Assembly: GCA_019137255.1 (NCBI GenBank)
Contig: WPDH01000042.1
Span: forward strand, 124,001 to 188,000
Origin: Corinectria fuckeliana
Lineage: Eukaryota; Ascomycota; Sordariomycetes; Hypocreales; Nectriaceae
Direction of reading: 5' to 3'
DNA: 64,000 nt
The stretch's first letter is position 1, and the number at the start of each line of letters is the position of its first letter. Under the pieces are notes generated by a model. It saw only the letters and a program-made list of their open reading frames with translations. It ran no database searches and had not been told where the DNA came from. Shown here one piece after another: positions 54,898 to 64,000 of this stretch. A program made the translations under genes and the position numbers.

Positions 54898-56124
54898 ATG
54901 AACGGACCAACTAGCGGGCCTCAGCGCCAGGCCTACCAGCAGACCATGAATGAATGGCGCCAACAGGCCCTCGCCAACCGCAACCAGTATGAGGATCGGG
55001 TCAAGGCCCAAATCACCCGGAGCTTCCAGGAATACTCTCCCCCCTGGTACGCCTCGGTCATCGGCTTCGGCCGCGAGAAGAACCTCTTCGTCGTCACCTC
55101 GAGGATCTCGGGCTATGCGTCCACCCTCGGCCGGGACCTGGAGGACGTAGAGACCCAAGCCATCGCCGAACACACCCTCGACAACATCCACCTCAATGCG
55201 TCGCTTAAATGGGCGACGATCGCGCTAGCCGCCTATATGACATATCGTGGCCGCAAGACTTGGCAGTTTCCGTTCTATAAGCCCAAGCTAGGCGGCAGAT
55301 TCAACCCCAACGAGGCTACCAGCATCTTCACCAACAAGAAGATCCGCGGCCCTTACCCGCGTCTCACCTGGCACACTCTCCGCTTCACTGCCTATGCCGC
55401 CGTGACAATGCTCATGGTGGAGCCCGTCCTCCGCACCATCAGCTTCGTCCGGAGTGAGTCAATCATGGTCCAGGATCCACGACTGAAGCAATTCATCAAG
55501 GAAGCCAATTCTCGGGTCAAGGAGGTCATGCAGGAAGGTCCTGCGGGTCCAGCACAAAATCAGCGAGGGCAAAGGAAGCAAGGCAGCTCAGATGAGCAGG
55601 GCAACACGGACGACGTGGATGAGTTTGGCAAGCCTAAGAGCTCATCTACCTGGAGCCGCATACCATGGAACGAAGTAAAGGACAGAGAAACGTCGCCCTC
55701 TCAGACCCCGTCGACCGGCAGTGACTGGAGCGTCCTCGACGATGACGACGCCTCTCCTGTCGCTTCCACCTCTACAAACCAGTCGGGCACCCCCCCAGCT
55801 TCCGGGGGCTCTTGGGACCGCCTCCGACGGCAGGCCCAGCCTAAGCAGCGGCAACCACAACAACAACAACCTGAACCCGAAGCTCAAGGCGGGTGGGCTG
55901 ACGCCGGTCGTTCTCAGTTACCGTATGGTTCTCAGTCTCAGCCTACATGGGGCGAAGGCGCCAGCACGAACTCTGAGTGGGGTGGGTCAAAGGATAGTTA
56001 TTCTTACGGCAGTGCGGATGAGGAGGGCTCCTCAGCTAAGGCGCAGGCGCAGAGGGAGTTTGATCAGTTGCTGGAGCGAGAGAGGCGGGGCAATGACCAA
56101 AGCCGGCAGTGGGGAAGCAAGTAG
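54898..56124 (+). CDS. Unrecognised membrane protein with Q/S-rich tail, 408 aa
   Basis: Intronless. The ATG at 54898 (MNGPTSGPQRQAYQQ) is chosen because the frame further upstream has no ATG. I do not recognise the family. The first 120 residues are charged and aromatic, with EYSPPWYASVIGFGREKNLF. Two hydrophobic segments follow (SLKWATIALAAYMTY and LRFTAYAAVTMLMVEPVL), separated by a basic loop containing KTWQFPFYKPKLGGRF. From about residue 215 the protein is low complexity: Gln/Ser/Pro-rich with the repeated tryptophan motif seen in STWSRIPW, SDWSVLDDDD and GSWDRLRRQ. The last residues form a charged helix (AQREFDQLLERERR). A small organellar membrane protein is possible, but no targeting signal is certain. 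Confidence 0.8.
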   Translation: MNGPTSGPQRQAYQQTMNEWRQQALANRNQYEDRVKAQITRSFQEYSPPWYASVIGFGREKNLFVVTSRISGYASTLGRDLEDVETQAIAEHTLDNIHLNASLKWATIALAAYMTYRGRKTWQFPFYKPKLGGRFNPNEATSIFTNKKIRGPYPRLTWHTLRFTAYAAVTMLMVEPVLRTISFVRSESIMVQDPRLKQFIKEANSRVKEVMQEGPAGPAQNQRGQRKQGSSDEQGNTDDVDEFGKPKSSSTWSRIPWNEVKDRETSPSQTPSTGSDWSVLDDDDASPVASTSTNQSGTPPASGGSWDRLRRQAQPKQRQPQQQQPEPEAQGGWADAGRSQLPYGSQSQPTWGEGASTNSEWGGSKDSYSYGSADEEGSSAKAQAQREFDQLLERERRGNDQSRQWGSK

Positions 56125-56466
56125 GATGTGGAACATGTTGATATGCATAGTTACTATCTGACTGTATATCATTGGGCTCGCAGCTTATCTTGTGAATGTA
56201 TATTATTGAGCCTGGACAATTATGAACCATTCAAGGATTTCCAAGAATAGTCGCTCATTCTGAATCTTGAGAACTGTGGCTTAGGAAGCAACGCGTACCT
56301 AAGGGCATATGATTGCAAGGGTACACTACTGAGATTAAAAAATTGACAGAAAATACCACATGCTTTAACACTACAAGCAATAATGCCAATCTGCCAGATT
56401 CTACCGGTGAAAGGGACAATAGTCCGCAAAGACCCTTGCACAGATGAACCATCTATATGCTCCTTT
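56125..56466. other. Intergenic region between convergent unknown and AIM21 genes
   Basis: A 342-bp, AT-rich gap between two 3' ends; nothing recognisable. Confidence 0.5.
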
Positions 56467-59238
56467 TCAAGGCTTGACCTCGTCAGAAACTTCGACAGGC
56501 TCAACTTCGTTCCCGTCATCCTTCTTCTCAACGGTGGTCTCGAGGATACTCTCCCCCGCCGTGTTAGCAGCGAGTGTCTTGATCTCCTTTTCAGGCTCCT
56601 CCACCTGTTCCTCAGTCGCCGGTTTAGACTCCTCGGGGTCCTCTAATTTAGTATCCTCAGCGTCTTCGACAGGCTCCTCCGTGACCGACGTCTCAGGGAC
56701 TTCCTCGGTCTTATCTACCACTTCCTCCTCTTCTTGTTCCTTCTCCTGCTCCTCCACGACTGAAACGGGCGCCTCCTCGCCAGCGACAGCCAGGCTGCCA
56801 TGATCCGGGTCAACGGACCAGAACGTCTGCGGCATTGAGAACGACAAGGTCGGTGCGGACGCCTTCGCGGGTTCTGAAGCGGCGGGGCTCTTAGCCGGAG
56901 CACGGCGCTGGGGGCCCCGGGCGCGACTCTTCCGGGCGTCGGAGAGCGGAGCCTTCTCCTTCTCCTCGGTAAGGTCCTCCTGAGGCTGAGGCTCCTCCTT
57001 CTTGGGAGCCTGAGGTCCCAGTTGTAGGCGCTTGTTCAGATCGCTCATAAAACCTGCCTGCAAGGCCGCAATCTTGCTACCCACTGGTTTGTTGCCCACG
57101 GGCCTGCTAGGCACCGGTGGCTTGGGCTTAGAGAACTCATCGTCCTTTGAATCCCCGGGCGAGCTCTTGGCTGGTCTAGGTGGGATCTGAGGTTTGGGCT
57201 TGTCTGAAACAGGCGGCCGAGCCTTTTGGTTCTCATCGCTGAGAGTCTGCTTAGGCTTGGGACGTTCAGGAATAGCAGGCCGTTCTGAAGTGTCGGGCGT
57301 GTTCTTGACAGGCCGAGATGGAATATCGGGTTTGTTCTCTTCCTCTGAGGATCCGGAGACTGTTGCCTCATGTAGCTGACTCTCCGGAACATCTTCCCAG
57401 ATATCCCGGCTGGGGAAACGCTGGGTAGCTGTAGTCCTCTTCGGGGGTAGGAAAGATTCAGAATCCCTCTTAGGCTCGTTCCAGGTTGGTTTTTCCTGAT
57501 TGCGGTACGGTTTTACATCAGCAGGGCCGTTAACCTCCTTCTCTGCCAGTTCTTCCTGTTTTTGAGCAAACGCGTGGGCAGGGGTTATGGGACGATCTCG
57601 GCCAGCTGCTCCAGATGACAATGTCCTCTCCTTCTCAGTCACATCTGGCGTCGAGACCTCAGCTGTGTAGTGAACACTGCTAGGTGCATCTTCCCAGACA
57701 TCCTTGCTGGGGAAGTAATGTCGGGCCTTGGCCTCAGACGCAGCTGACTTTTCCGCCTCCTTCTTGGCCTCCTCAGGGAACAGCGGCTCGTACTCTTGCA
57801 CGTCGTCAAGGGGTGTGGATCCGAAATCCTGGGAAGGATTCTCCTTGTAGATACTCGTAGGTCGGCTGGAGGGTCGGCTGGAGGAGTCCTCCATGTCATT
57901 CGAGCTTCTACGGCGGTCAGGGCGGGGGTGGACTGCCGGTTGCTGCTGGTACGGCGCCTTATCCTTGCCGACTTGATCCGGGGCAAGGATGGGGGCGGTG
58001 TATTCGTTCTCCTCGTGGTCAAGGATGTGCTCGATATCGCCGGGAGACCGATATTGCGGGTGCTTAGGGTCGTCAACGTGGACTGTCCTCTCGCCATCTG
58101 GACCGATAATTTCAGACTTGAATGGCACTGTCCCAATCTTGTCGCCGCCAGTCGAGGCGGGACGCGGCGAAGAGATGCGTGAGGCAAACTCCTCGCTGGC
58201 CTGGAAGCCCACCTCCTCGGTAGGAGTAGAGTGGTATTCTGAGGAAGTTGCTGCGCACCCATGCGTTAGTCGATTGCGTGAAATCGGAAGCGTTCAGCAC
58301 TTACCCAGGCCGGCTCCGCGGCTGACAGTATCACGAACAAGCTTGTTCAGGTCGTCGCTGCTCATGGCGAAATCGTTCTGACGGTCGTGAATAGGCGTCT
58401 TGTGCTCCCGGTCGAAGAGTTGAGGGTTCTTTTCGTAATAAGCCTTGTCGAGCTTGTCTTGGGGCGCAACGCCATGGCCATGCATTCCGTAGCTGCCAGG
58501 AGGACCACCACGGGAGCTGTGCCTGCGATGGTGGTGCTTCTTGGAGTCCTCAGGGCCCGGGGCAGGGGACGGAGCCTGAACATCACCCAGATGGCGGTTC
58601 ATAGGCACGCGCTGTCCAATCTCGGGGATACCCTCGTCGTCATCCACGTCCGGCTGGCTCTCGGTGGCGGAGCAGACCGTGCTGGCCTTCTTCTTAAGAC
58701 CATCGCCAGAAGCAGGTCGGCCAATGCCAAAGGTGGCGGCCTTGTCGGAGTCGGTGCGGGTGACGGTCTGGACTCGCTGCTTGGCGCTCTGGGCGGGCAG
58801 CGAGGGTTTCGGGGCATGGAGCTTGAGATCCTCGCCAATGGTGCGGGTCTGCTCGGGCGAGGACGCCCGATGCTGCTGCTGCTGCCTTTCCATCTTCTCT
58901 GCGTCGGCTTCCTCGGTCACGGCGCTGTATTCGGCGCCCTCCTCGCCTAGGGCAGGCATGGCGACGCTGCCGGGACGATCGATTGGCTCATTGGAGTGCT
59001 CGTGGACAGCATGGTTCGGGCTAAAGCGGAGGGACTTGGAACTCTTCTGGGGGATGCCATCGTTGAGGGGCGAGGGGGCGAAGCGGTCGGGATTGGGAGA
59101 TATTGAGCGGTCGGCCAGGCGCTTGGAGGCGGGACGAGGAGGAATCTTGGGGACAGAGGCCGCCGAATCGTCCTGATCCTGGTTCCGAACGGGTCGGGGA
59201 GGAATGGCAGGCGTTTGTTGCATGGTTGTGGCGGTCAT
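56467..59238 (-). CDS. AIM21: Aim21-like cortical actin patch protein, 2 exons, 905 aa
   Basis: Yeast Aim21 binds actin patches and regulates barbed-end assembly with Tda2 and capping protein. Exon 1 is 59238-58305, the intron 58304-58251 (54 nt; GTAAGT...CTAAC...GCGCAG), exon 2 58250-56467. The protein is almost wholly disordered and rich in Pro, Glu, Lys and Ser. It starts with SH3-ligand-type repeats (AIPPRPVRN, KIPPRPASK), which recur later (DIPSRPVKN, QIPPRPAKS, PVPSRPVGN). Two copies of the Aim21 repeat are visible, HYFPSKDVWEDAPSS and QRFPSRDIWEDVPES. A conserved KIAALQAGFMSDLNKRLQLG motif near residue 735, typical of the family, precedes an acidic C-terminus (EEQEKEQEEEEVVDKTEE). The PPRP repeats suggest binding to SH3 proteins of the actin patch. 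Confidence 0.88.
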
Positions 59239-62200
59239 CGTTGTGTTCTTTCGGTTGCTCGGGGCGAGCTAGAGTGGGTGTAAGGGACGATGAATAGACG
59301 AGGGAGCGGGAAGGGGCGTCGTGGTCTTGTATACTAGCGAACGCCGGGGCGCCTAGACTCCTGGAGACACCAACAAGAAGCCGGCGGTCAGCATAAAGTT
59401 TTGTACGACGACAGCAGCAGCCCAAGGGCCGAATTGGGCGGGGAGGGGCGGGACAGGGGGGAAGAGCATCACTTCAGCGTGCTTCAGCGGGAACTGCATG
59501 ACTCTGACAGGCCGGCTTTAGACGGTTTGCTCAAGGCCATGGCTTATCGCGCCCACTGGATATGGTTCATGGCGCTATCCAAGATAGAGGGATACCATGG
59601 CACACACACTGCGCCCGCTGCACACCCACCTGAGGGGACGAGAACTCACCAATGGGGTTGTAGTGATTGGTATGAGAATCCCCCGATGGGCGATGGCGAT
59701 GTTACTGTGTCATTCACACGTCGAGGTGGAAAGTAACGAGGTGGTGATGGCTTCGGTTGGTGGTGGGTTTTGCTTTCAACACAGCGGGTGATTGCAACAG
59801 AGCTGTTGCTTCGTGGGCTCGGGTCGATCGCGGGCGGTCCCAATTGTCACTTTATATGTTCCGGCAAGCATCCACCCCGGCGACATCCAGGTGACGGTCA
59901 GTGCCACTTTACCATGGCCATGCTATAATGAAAGCTGAGCGGCCTTGTTGGCCCGTTCGTCGTCACTTGCTGGCGAAAACAAGGATGAGAATGGCGCCAA
60001 GCTCACTGTGTGAGACGTGGCCGATCACGCACTGTAGCCGGGCCGTCGATGGGCCAATCAACTTCTGTCATACCCTCGTCCAGGAAGTCGCTCTCGACGC
60101 GTGCATCCTCCGGTTCAAGGCTCGTCACTATCGTCAGGGCCGTCTCCCCTATGTATTTTTGAAATTGTTTGACGCCTCAGTCCAACGGCCGACATCTGAC
60201 TGCACAAATTGGCCGCTTTTCCCACGGCCTTCTCATCATCCAACGGCTTGCCCTGGGACTCGCAGCGTGACCACGGACGCCCTAGGCGGCGTCAGTGCTA
60301 CGGGAGGTCCAGACACAGTGCGACACCCCGCATGATGCCACCACCCAAAACTCCAAGTACACGCACAAGTGCCTGGACGGAAACGGCCAAGTCTCTCTCC
60401 ACCCCCTGTCCAGTGTCAGTCCGTTGTTACATGGTAGTAAGGTGTTTTAGAAGGCAGCAAACCCAGACAAGCTGGTCATCACCTCGTAATGTTTTCGAGA
60501 CAGAACAGAAACCAGGACGGAATCCCCCGTCAATGCAACTATCCAATAGTCCGTGAAGCTAGGAACGATCCTGGCCTTGTCTCGAGGAGCCTTGGAGAGC
60601 GAGCAGTGAGCACCTGACGGGATATCTAAAAGCCCCGTCGATGGCCTCGTTGGGAAGAGCTTGTGACGGTACCAAATCGTCAAGAACACACACCGTCGAA
60701 AGTCAAGTACAGAGTACTTCGCACCTAGGCATGCGTGTAAGGAACCGGGCCTGTATCTACACCTCGGGTCCCTTTTCGTCGCTCTCACCGACCATCCAAT
60801 GGCTGCAAGCTCACATACAGGTACTTCCCACATGGCGGGGACCCGTCTGCAGCGCCGCATCCCCACCGATCGCACGAAAGGCTGCTGGTGCTTTCGAGCT
60901 AGGAGATGCCAGGCGGTGTCGCTGCGCCATGGGATTCCAGGTAATGACGCTTACTCGCCGGTGTCCTACTGGTTCCAGGCGAACGAGCCCGAGCTTGCAA
61001 GTCGCATGACCCCAACAACAGCAACAAAGCAGCTAGACGTCTAGGTTACCTTCTTGACAATACCCGGACGGAGCACGGAATACCAAGTCAACCCCAACTT
61101 TGACTCTTAGCATCAGCTGCTGCTCAGCAACCTACCTGTAAGTTGGGGAGATAGCTAGCCGGCGCTGGCCCGGTCACCGACCGCAAAAGACTCCAGAGTC
61201 CCGGGTGCTTCAAGTATGACTTCAAAGTCCCAACGAACTAAGGCTAGACAAAACGACCTAAAACTGCCAGTGCAGCGTAGCAAACCCGTGTTGATCCTCT
61301 CTCGAAGACAGGGAGAAAAAAACTCTGTTCCCCTGGCCAGAAATGCCCCGGCGATCAGATGCAGCCTCCGTCCCGCTCCCCCCAAGCCCGAGCCTGTCAC
61401 CGGGCGAGCACATGATGCCACCAAGAGGGACACGCATCCCCACGACGTTTGGTTCTTCCGCAGACATGAAAACATGGCACCATGACGCCATGCACAATGG
61501 GAAAAAGGCTCCAGTGCTCCGAAAGGAGGGGCCGCCCCTGGAGCGCAAATTCTTGACCCAATGCCGGTCCGGCCCTTTCTACGGCCCTCCACCACCACCA
61601 CCATCAACATGGGAAGTGTAATAAGTGTAATTCCCAAATGTAATTACAACGCCGCAGAAGACGATGGTCGAGAAGCTCGTTTCCATTCCATCCCCTCCAC
61701 CCTCTCCTATCCCGTGTTAGCCCCTCATCCCCGCCTCATTCCACCCTCTCAGCGGTGCCATTGTGCCTCGGGTCAGCATGACTGGACAATTACATTGCAT
61801 GTCCAGTAAACTACTGGCAACCATGTGCAATACATACTTACCTAGTTAGGTGCTATCGTGTGTTACATACTTAGTAACTACGGCGCACAGTGTGCCGCTG
61901 CAGACTATCGGATCGGTGTCCATCTCACTATCCCTCTTGTGGAGGGCTTGCGAGGTCTCAGCGCATCACGAGGAGCCACCGCCCCTCCAGCTATTCTTGG
62001 CCGGTCTGGTGCTTGACGCCGCCAATGGACGAGTCGGGCCAACTGCATCTGAAACGGTCATCTGATTCCGCTGTCTCCGAGGACACCACATCTTAAACGA
62101 CAAAAGTTGCGTTCCATCCATGAGCAGAGTTGCTGTAGGTGCAACTGTAAATGGCTTAGATAGGTTATCCATTGCTTCTTGCTTCCTCCAGTAAGACTGA

Positions 62201-62916
62201 GCCTAACCTCCGACCGATCTTTGCCTGTCAACCCTCCTAATTACACTCATAATTAGCTGTGTCCCCGGAATTGTGCACCTGGCTGAATACCAAAGCAGCT
62301 GGCGAAAGTGGGGTATTCGCGATGGCTTCTCTTTTGACACATGATAAGTGTAGAAGCTCTTCCTTCCATTACGAAGGTATCTATCTAGGCGCTTATGCCC
62401 TGCTTCGTCTTCGGGAAACATCTCGCTAGTTGGCATAATCATGATAACATTCCGAGCACCATTGGCAACACGCAGGGGACATTGCAGTGGTCATCACGAA
62501 CGATGATATGATGATGATAATGCTCTATTTCCGATCAAGGCGGTAGGAATAACTACATGCGTAGCTTGGAGTCTCCCGCCGATAAACTCGTCAATACAAA
62601 TCAGCTACTTCCAAGTCAAAAACGTAAAAGCCGTTCCTCGTCCCAGACGCCGAATCCCGATCCGGGTATGCAAGCCAGTGCTCTCCAGCAAAGGCCGTAA
62701 CTTCATGTGAGTTGGAAGGGCTTGCTCCGTTGGCAGACACCCTCCTTATACATGCTCCCACAGTGTTTGTTATCATCGTCGTCTCTCTTTCACCTGGAAA
62801 CTCCGTCGCCGTCATCAATCCTACTATTGGCGCAACTCCCGTCAATTCCTGTTTGTTGCTTGCTCAAATGTCGCTTTGTCCTCGGCTTTTTAACAGTAGT
62901 CTGGCCCTGCGCAGTT
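59239..62916. other. Intergenic region, AIM21 5' flank to TVP18 3' flank
   Basis: About 3.7 kb with no recognisable gene. The left part is the AIM21 promoter, and the last 300 bp should hold the TVP18 3' untranslated region. Frames of up to 160 codons on both strands carry no known domain. ATGATG runs at about 62503-62520. Confidence 0.5.
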
Positions 62917-63682
62917 CTACACTATCATCTGAGCAACGCCCTGACCACCAAGGGTCTTGCTGCCAACGAAGGCCTGTCCCTTAATGCCAGCGAGGCCATA
63001 GCAGACCGCTGTCAGGAGCAGGAAGACACCAGCAGCAATCAAGCTGCTCGCGCCGGTGAGGATGCTGATGAACTGGAGGGCACCCATGACAGCATACGCG
63101 GCCGCGCGCATGTAGTTGGTCGAGATCTGGCGAATCGCCGCATCGAACTTGCTCGAGGTCGGACAGATTCGAAGGAGGAGCGGGACCTCGACGAAGAGGA
63201 TAACAAAGGCCGATGCGCTGCACAGGTAATTTTAGTAAGAGGGAAGTCCGTTGGTTCGCCGTGTCGACACGGGGGAGCGCAGGGGTACAGGGGATACGCA
63301 CATGGCGAGGGCGCAGAAGATGATTCGAGTCGGCTTTAGACTGAAGATACTAGAGATTCCTGTCGCCAGACAAATGATCATGGATAAGATACCCAGCCTG
63401 CAAGGGATCATTTGGTTAGCGATAGAATAGAAGCGCAATTGCGTAGTAGTAGTCGTCGTCGTCGTCGTCGGGTCAGGATACCGGCTCCGTCGGGCGAGGA
63501 CTGCTCGGGTCTTGCAAGCGCGAGCATCATGAGAGCTTCAGGGAAACCGGGGTAATCAGAGCGAGCTTACCATTGTCCGTAGATGCCTATTGAGTCGGTC
63601 AGTATCACCATCGTGCCAGCGCGCGACATCTCGGCAGCCACATACTGAAGTTTCTGGTCTGGAACTCCTCCTTGAGCGTCAT
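62917..63682 (-). CDS. TVP18: Golgi membrane protein Tvp18, 4 exons, 149 aa
   Basis: Small four-helix protein of late Golgi vesicles. Exons: 63682-63646 (37 nt), 63586-63571 (16 nt), 63397-63302 and 63217-62917, total 450 nt in frame. The 16-nt microexon encodes SIYGQW together with its neighbours. Splicing reconstructs MTLKEEFQTRNFSIYGQWLG, then the membrane helices GILSMIICLATGISSIFS, IIFCALAM joined to IASAFVILFVEVPLLLRICP, AAAYAVMGALQFISIL and SSLIAAGVFLLLTAVCYGL. The C-terminus KGQAFVGSKTLGGQGVAQMI is the family signature. The length equals that of known Tvp18 proteins, which supports all four exons. Confidence 0.93.
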
Positions 63683-64000
63683 GTTGACAGTTTACGTCGA
63701 GGCTTCGTAATCGGGTTTGGGATGGGATTGCTAATTCAAGGAGGCGTCGCGCACGGCAAACAGTGCGGACGAGGGAGTCAGATCGAGTGCGAGGGGGTAT
63801 CGATGAGTGAAATTCGATGCTTCGAGTCGATGTGGTTGCGCCGGCGATGGTGGACAAAGGACGAGGTCCAAGATGATTACGTCGTAGAAAGGATGCACGT
63901 AGCCTCTTCGCGAAAGAGCATCCGACGCCTTATTGAGGCTGGCGCAGGGCTGGTCGGGGGGCGACCGTCCACTAACAGGACCCTCTGCCAAACTTGAAGG
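63683..64000. promoter_or_regulatory. TVP18 5' flank to window edge
   Basis: Upstream DNA of TVP18. I see no gene and no distinctive motif before the window ends. Confidence 0.4.

Noticed and set aside
61155..61637. 160-codon minus-strand frame
   Set aside because: Hydrophobic start followed by unrelated low-complexity sequence; no known family and no support from splicing.
62591..62845. 84-codon minus-strand frame downstream of TVP18
   Set aside because: Could be a small gene, but nothing in it is recognisable and it lies where the TVP18 3' untranslated region is expected.

Overview
The window is nuclear DNA of a filamentous ascomycete (Pezizomycotina, most likely a sordariomycete). Genes are split by short introns of about 48-140 nt with GT..AG ends and CTAAC/CTGAC branch-like motifs. 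The protein families are fungal throughout: Duo1, Aim21, Tvp18, a SurE-TTL Pby1 fusion, a Brefeldin-sensitivity/FUSC-type transporter and a fungal tyrosinase. I found no bacterial, viral or transposon gene, no CRISPR array and no convincing tRNA or rRNA. Sixteen protein genes are supported, with 33 introns. All exon boundaries were read from splice motifs and checked by frame arithmetic, not by transcripts.

Layout. 229-2308 (-) secreted tyrosinase, 8 exons. 5219-6346 (-) DHDPS/HOGA-type aldolase. 9188-11599 (-) Mcm10 and 12320-13636 (+) RNase H2 subunit B share a bidirectional promoter. 13742-14503 (-) DASH subunit Duo1 is divergent from 15488-16823 (+), an unrecognised nuclear-looking protein rich in CDK sites. 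17614-20144 (+) Pby1 (SurE plus tubulin-tyrosine-ligase-like). 20145-26592 is a 6.4-kb stretch with no recognisable gene. 26593-30872 (+) PMCA/Pmc1-type calcium ATPase. 30873-34929 is a 4-kb region rich in microsatellites with a 2-N assembly gap, leading to 34930-36658 (+) a class I Sir2 deacetylase. 38372-41385 (-) SCYL2-like pseudokinase, divergent from 42291-43572 (+) mitochondrial branched-chain aminotransferase. 43987-44500 (-) complex I ESSS/NDUFB11 subunit. 45396-49043 (+) FUSC/ArAE-type membrane protein. 49477-54441 (-) Dna2 nuclease-helicase, divergent from 54898-56124 (+) an unknown membrane protein. 56467-59238 (-) Aim21. 62917-63682 (-) Tvp18.

How it fits together. Most genes are unrelated housekeeping functions: amino-acid metabolism, respiration, calcium, clathrin/Golgi trafficking and actin patches. 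One theme recurs, chromosome replication and segregation: Mcm10, RNase H2B, Duo1 and Dna2, plus the CDK-site-rich unknown. Their upstream regions carry ACGCG/ACGCGT (MluI cell-cycle box-like) motifs. Between Duo1 and the unknown gene the nonamer GACGCGCTG occurs three times in 69 bp beside a CGCGAAA (SCB-like) site. That makes the unknown 425-residue protein the most interesting candidate in the window, as a possible G1/S-expressed CDK substrate. Other points of note are a GC-AG intron in the aminotransferase, a Pby1 intron whose acceptor choice would decide between a SurE-TTL fusion and a SurE-only protein, and five stop-free introns of 3n length.
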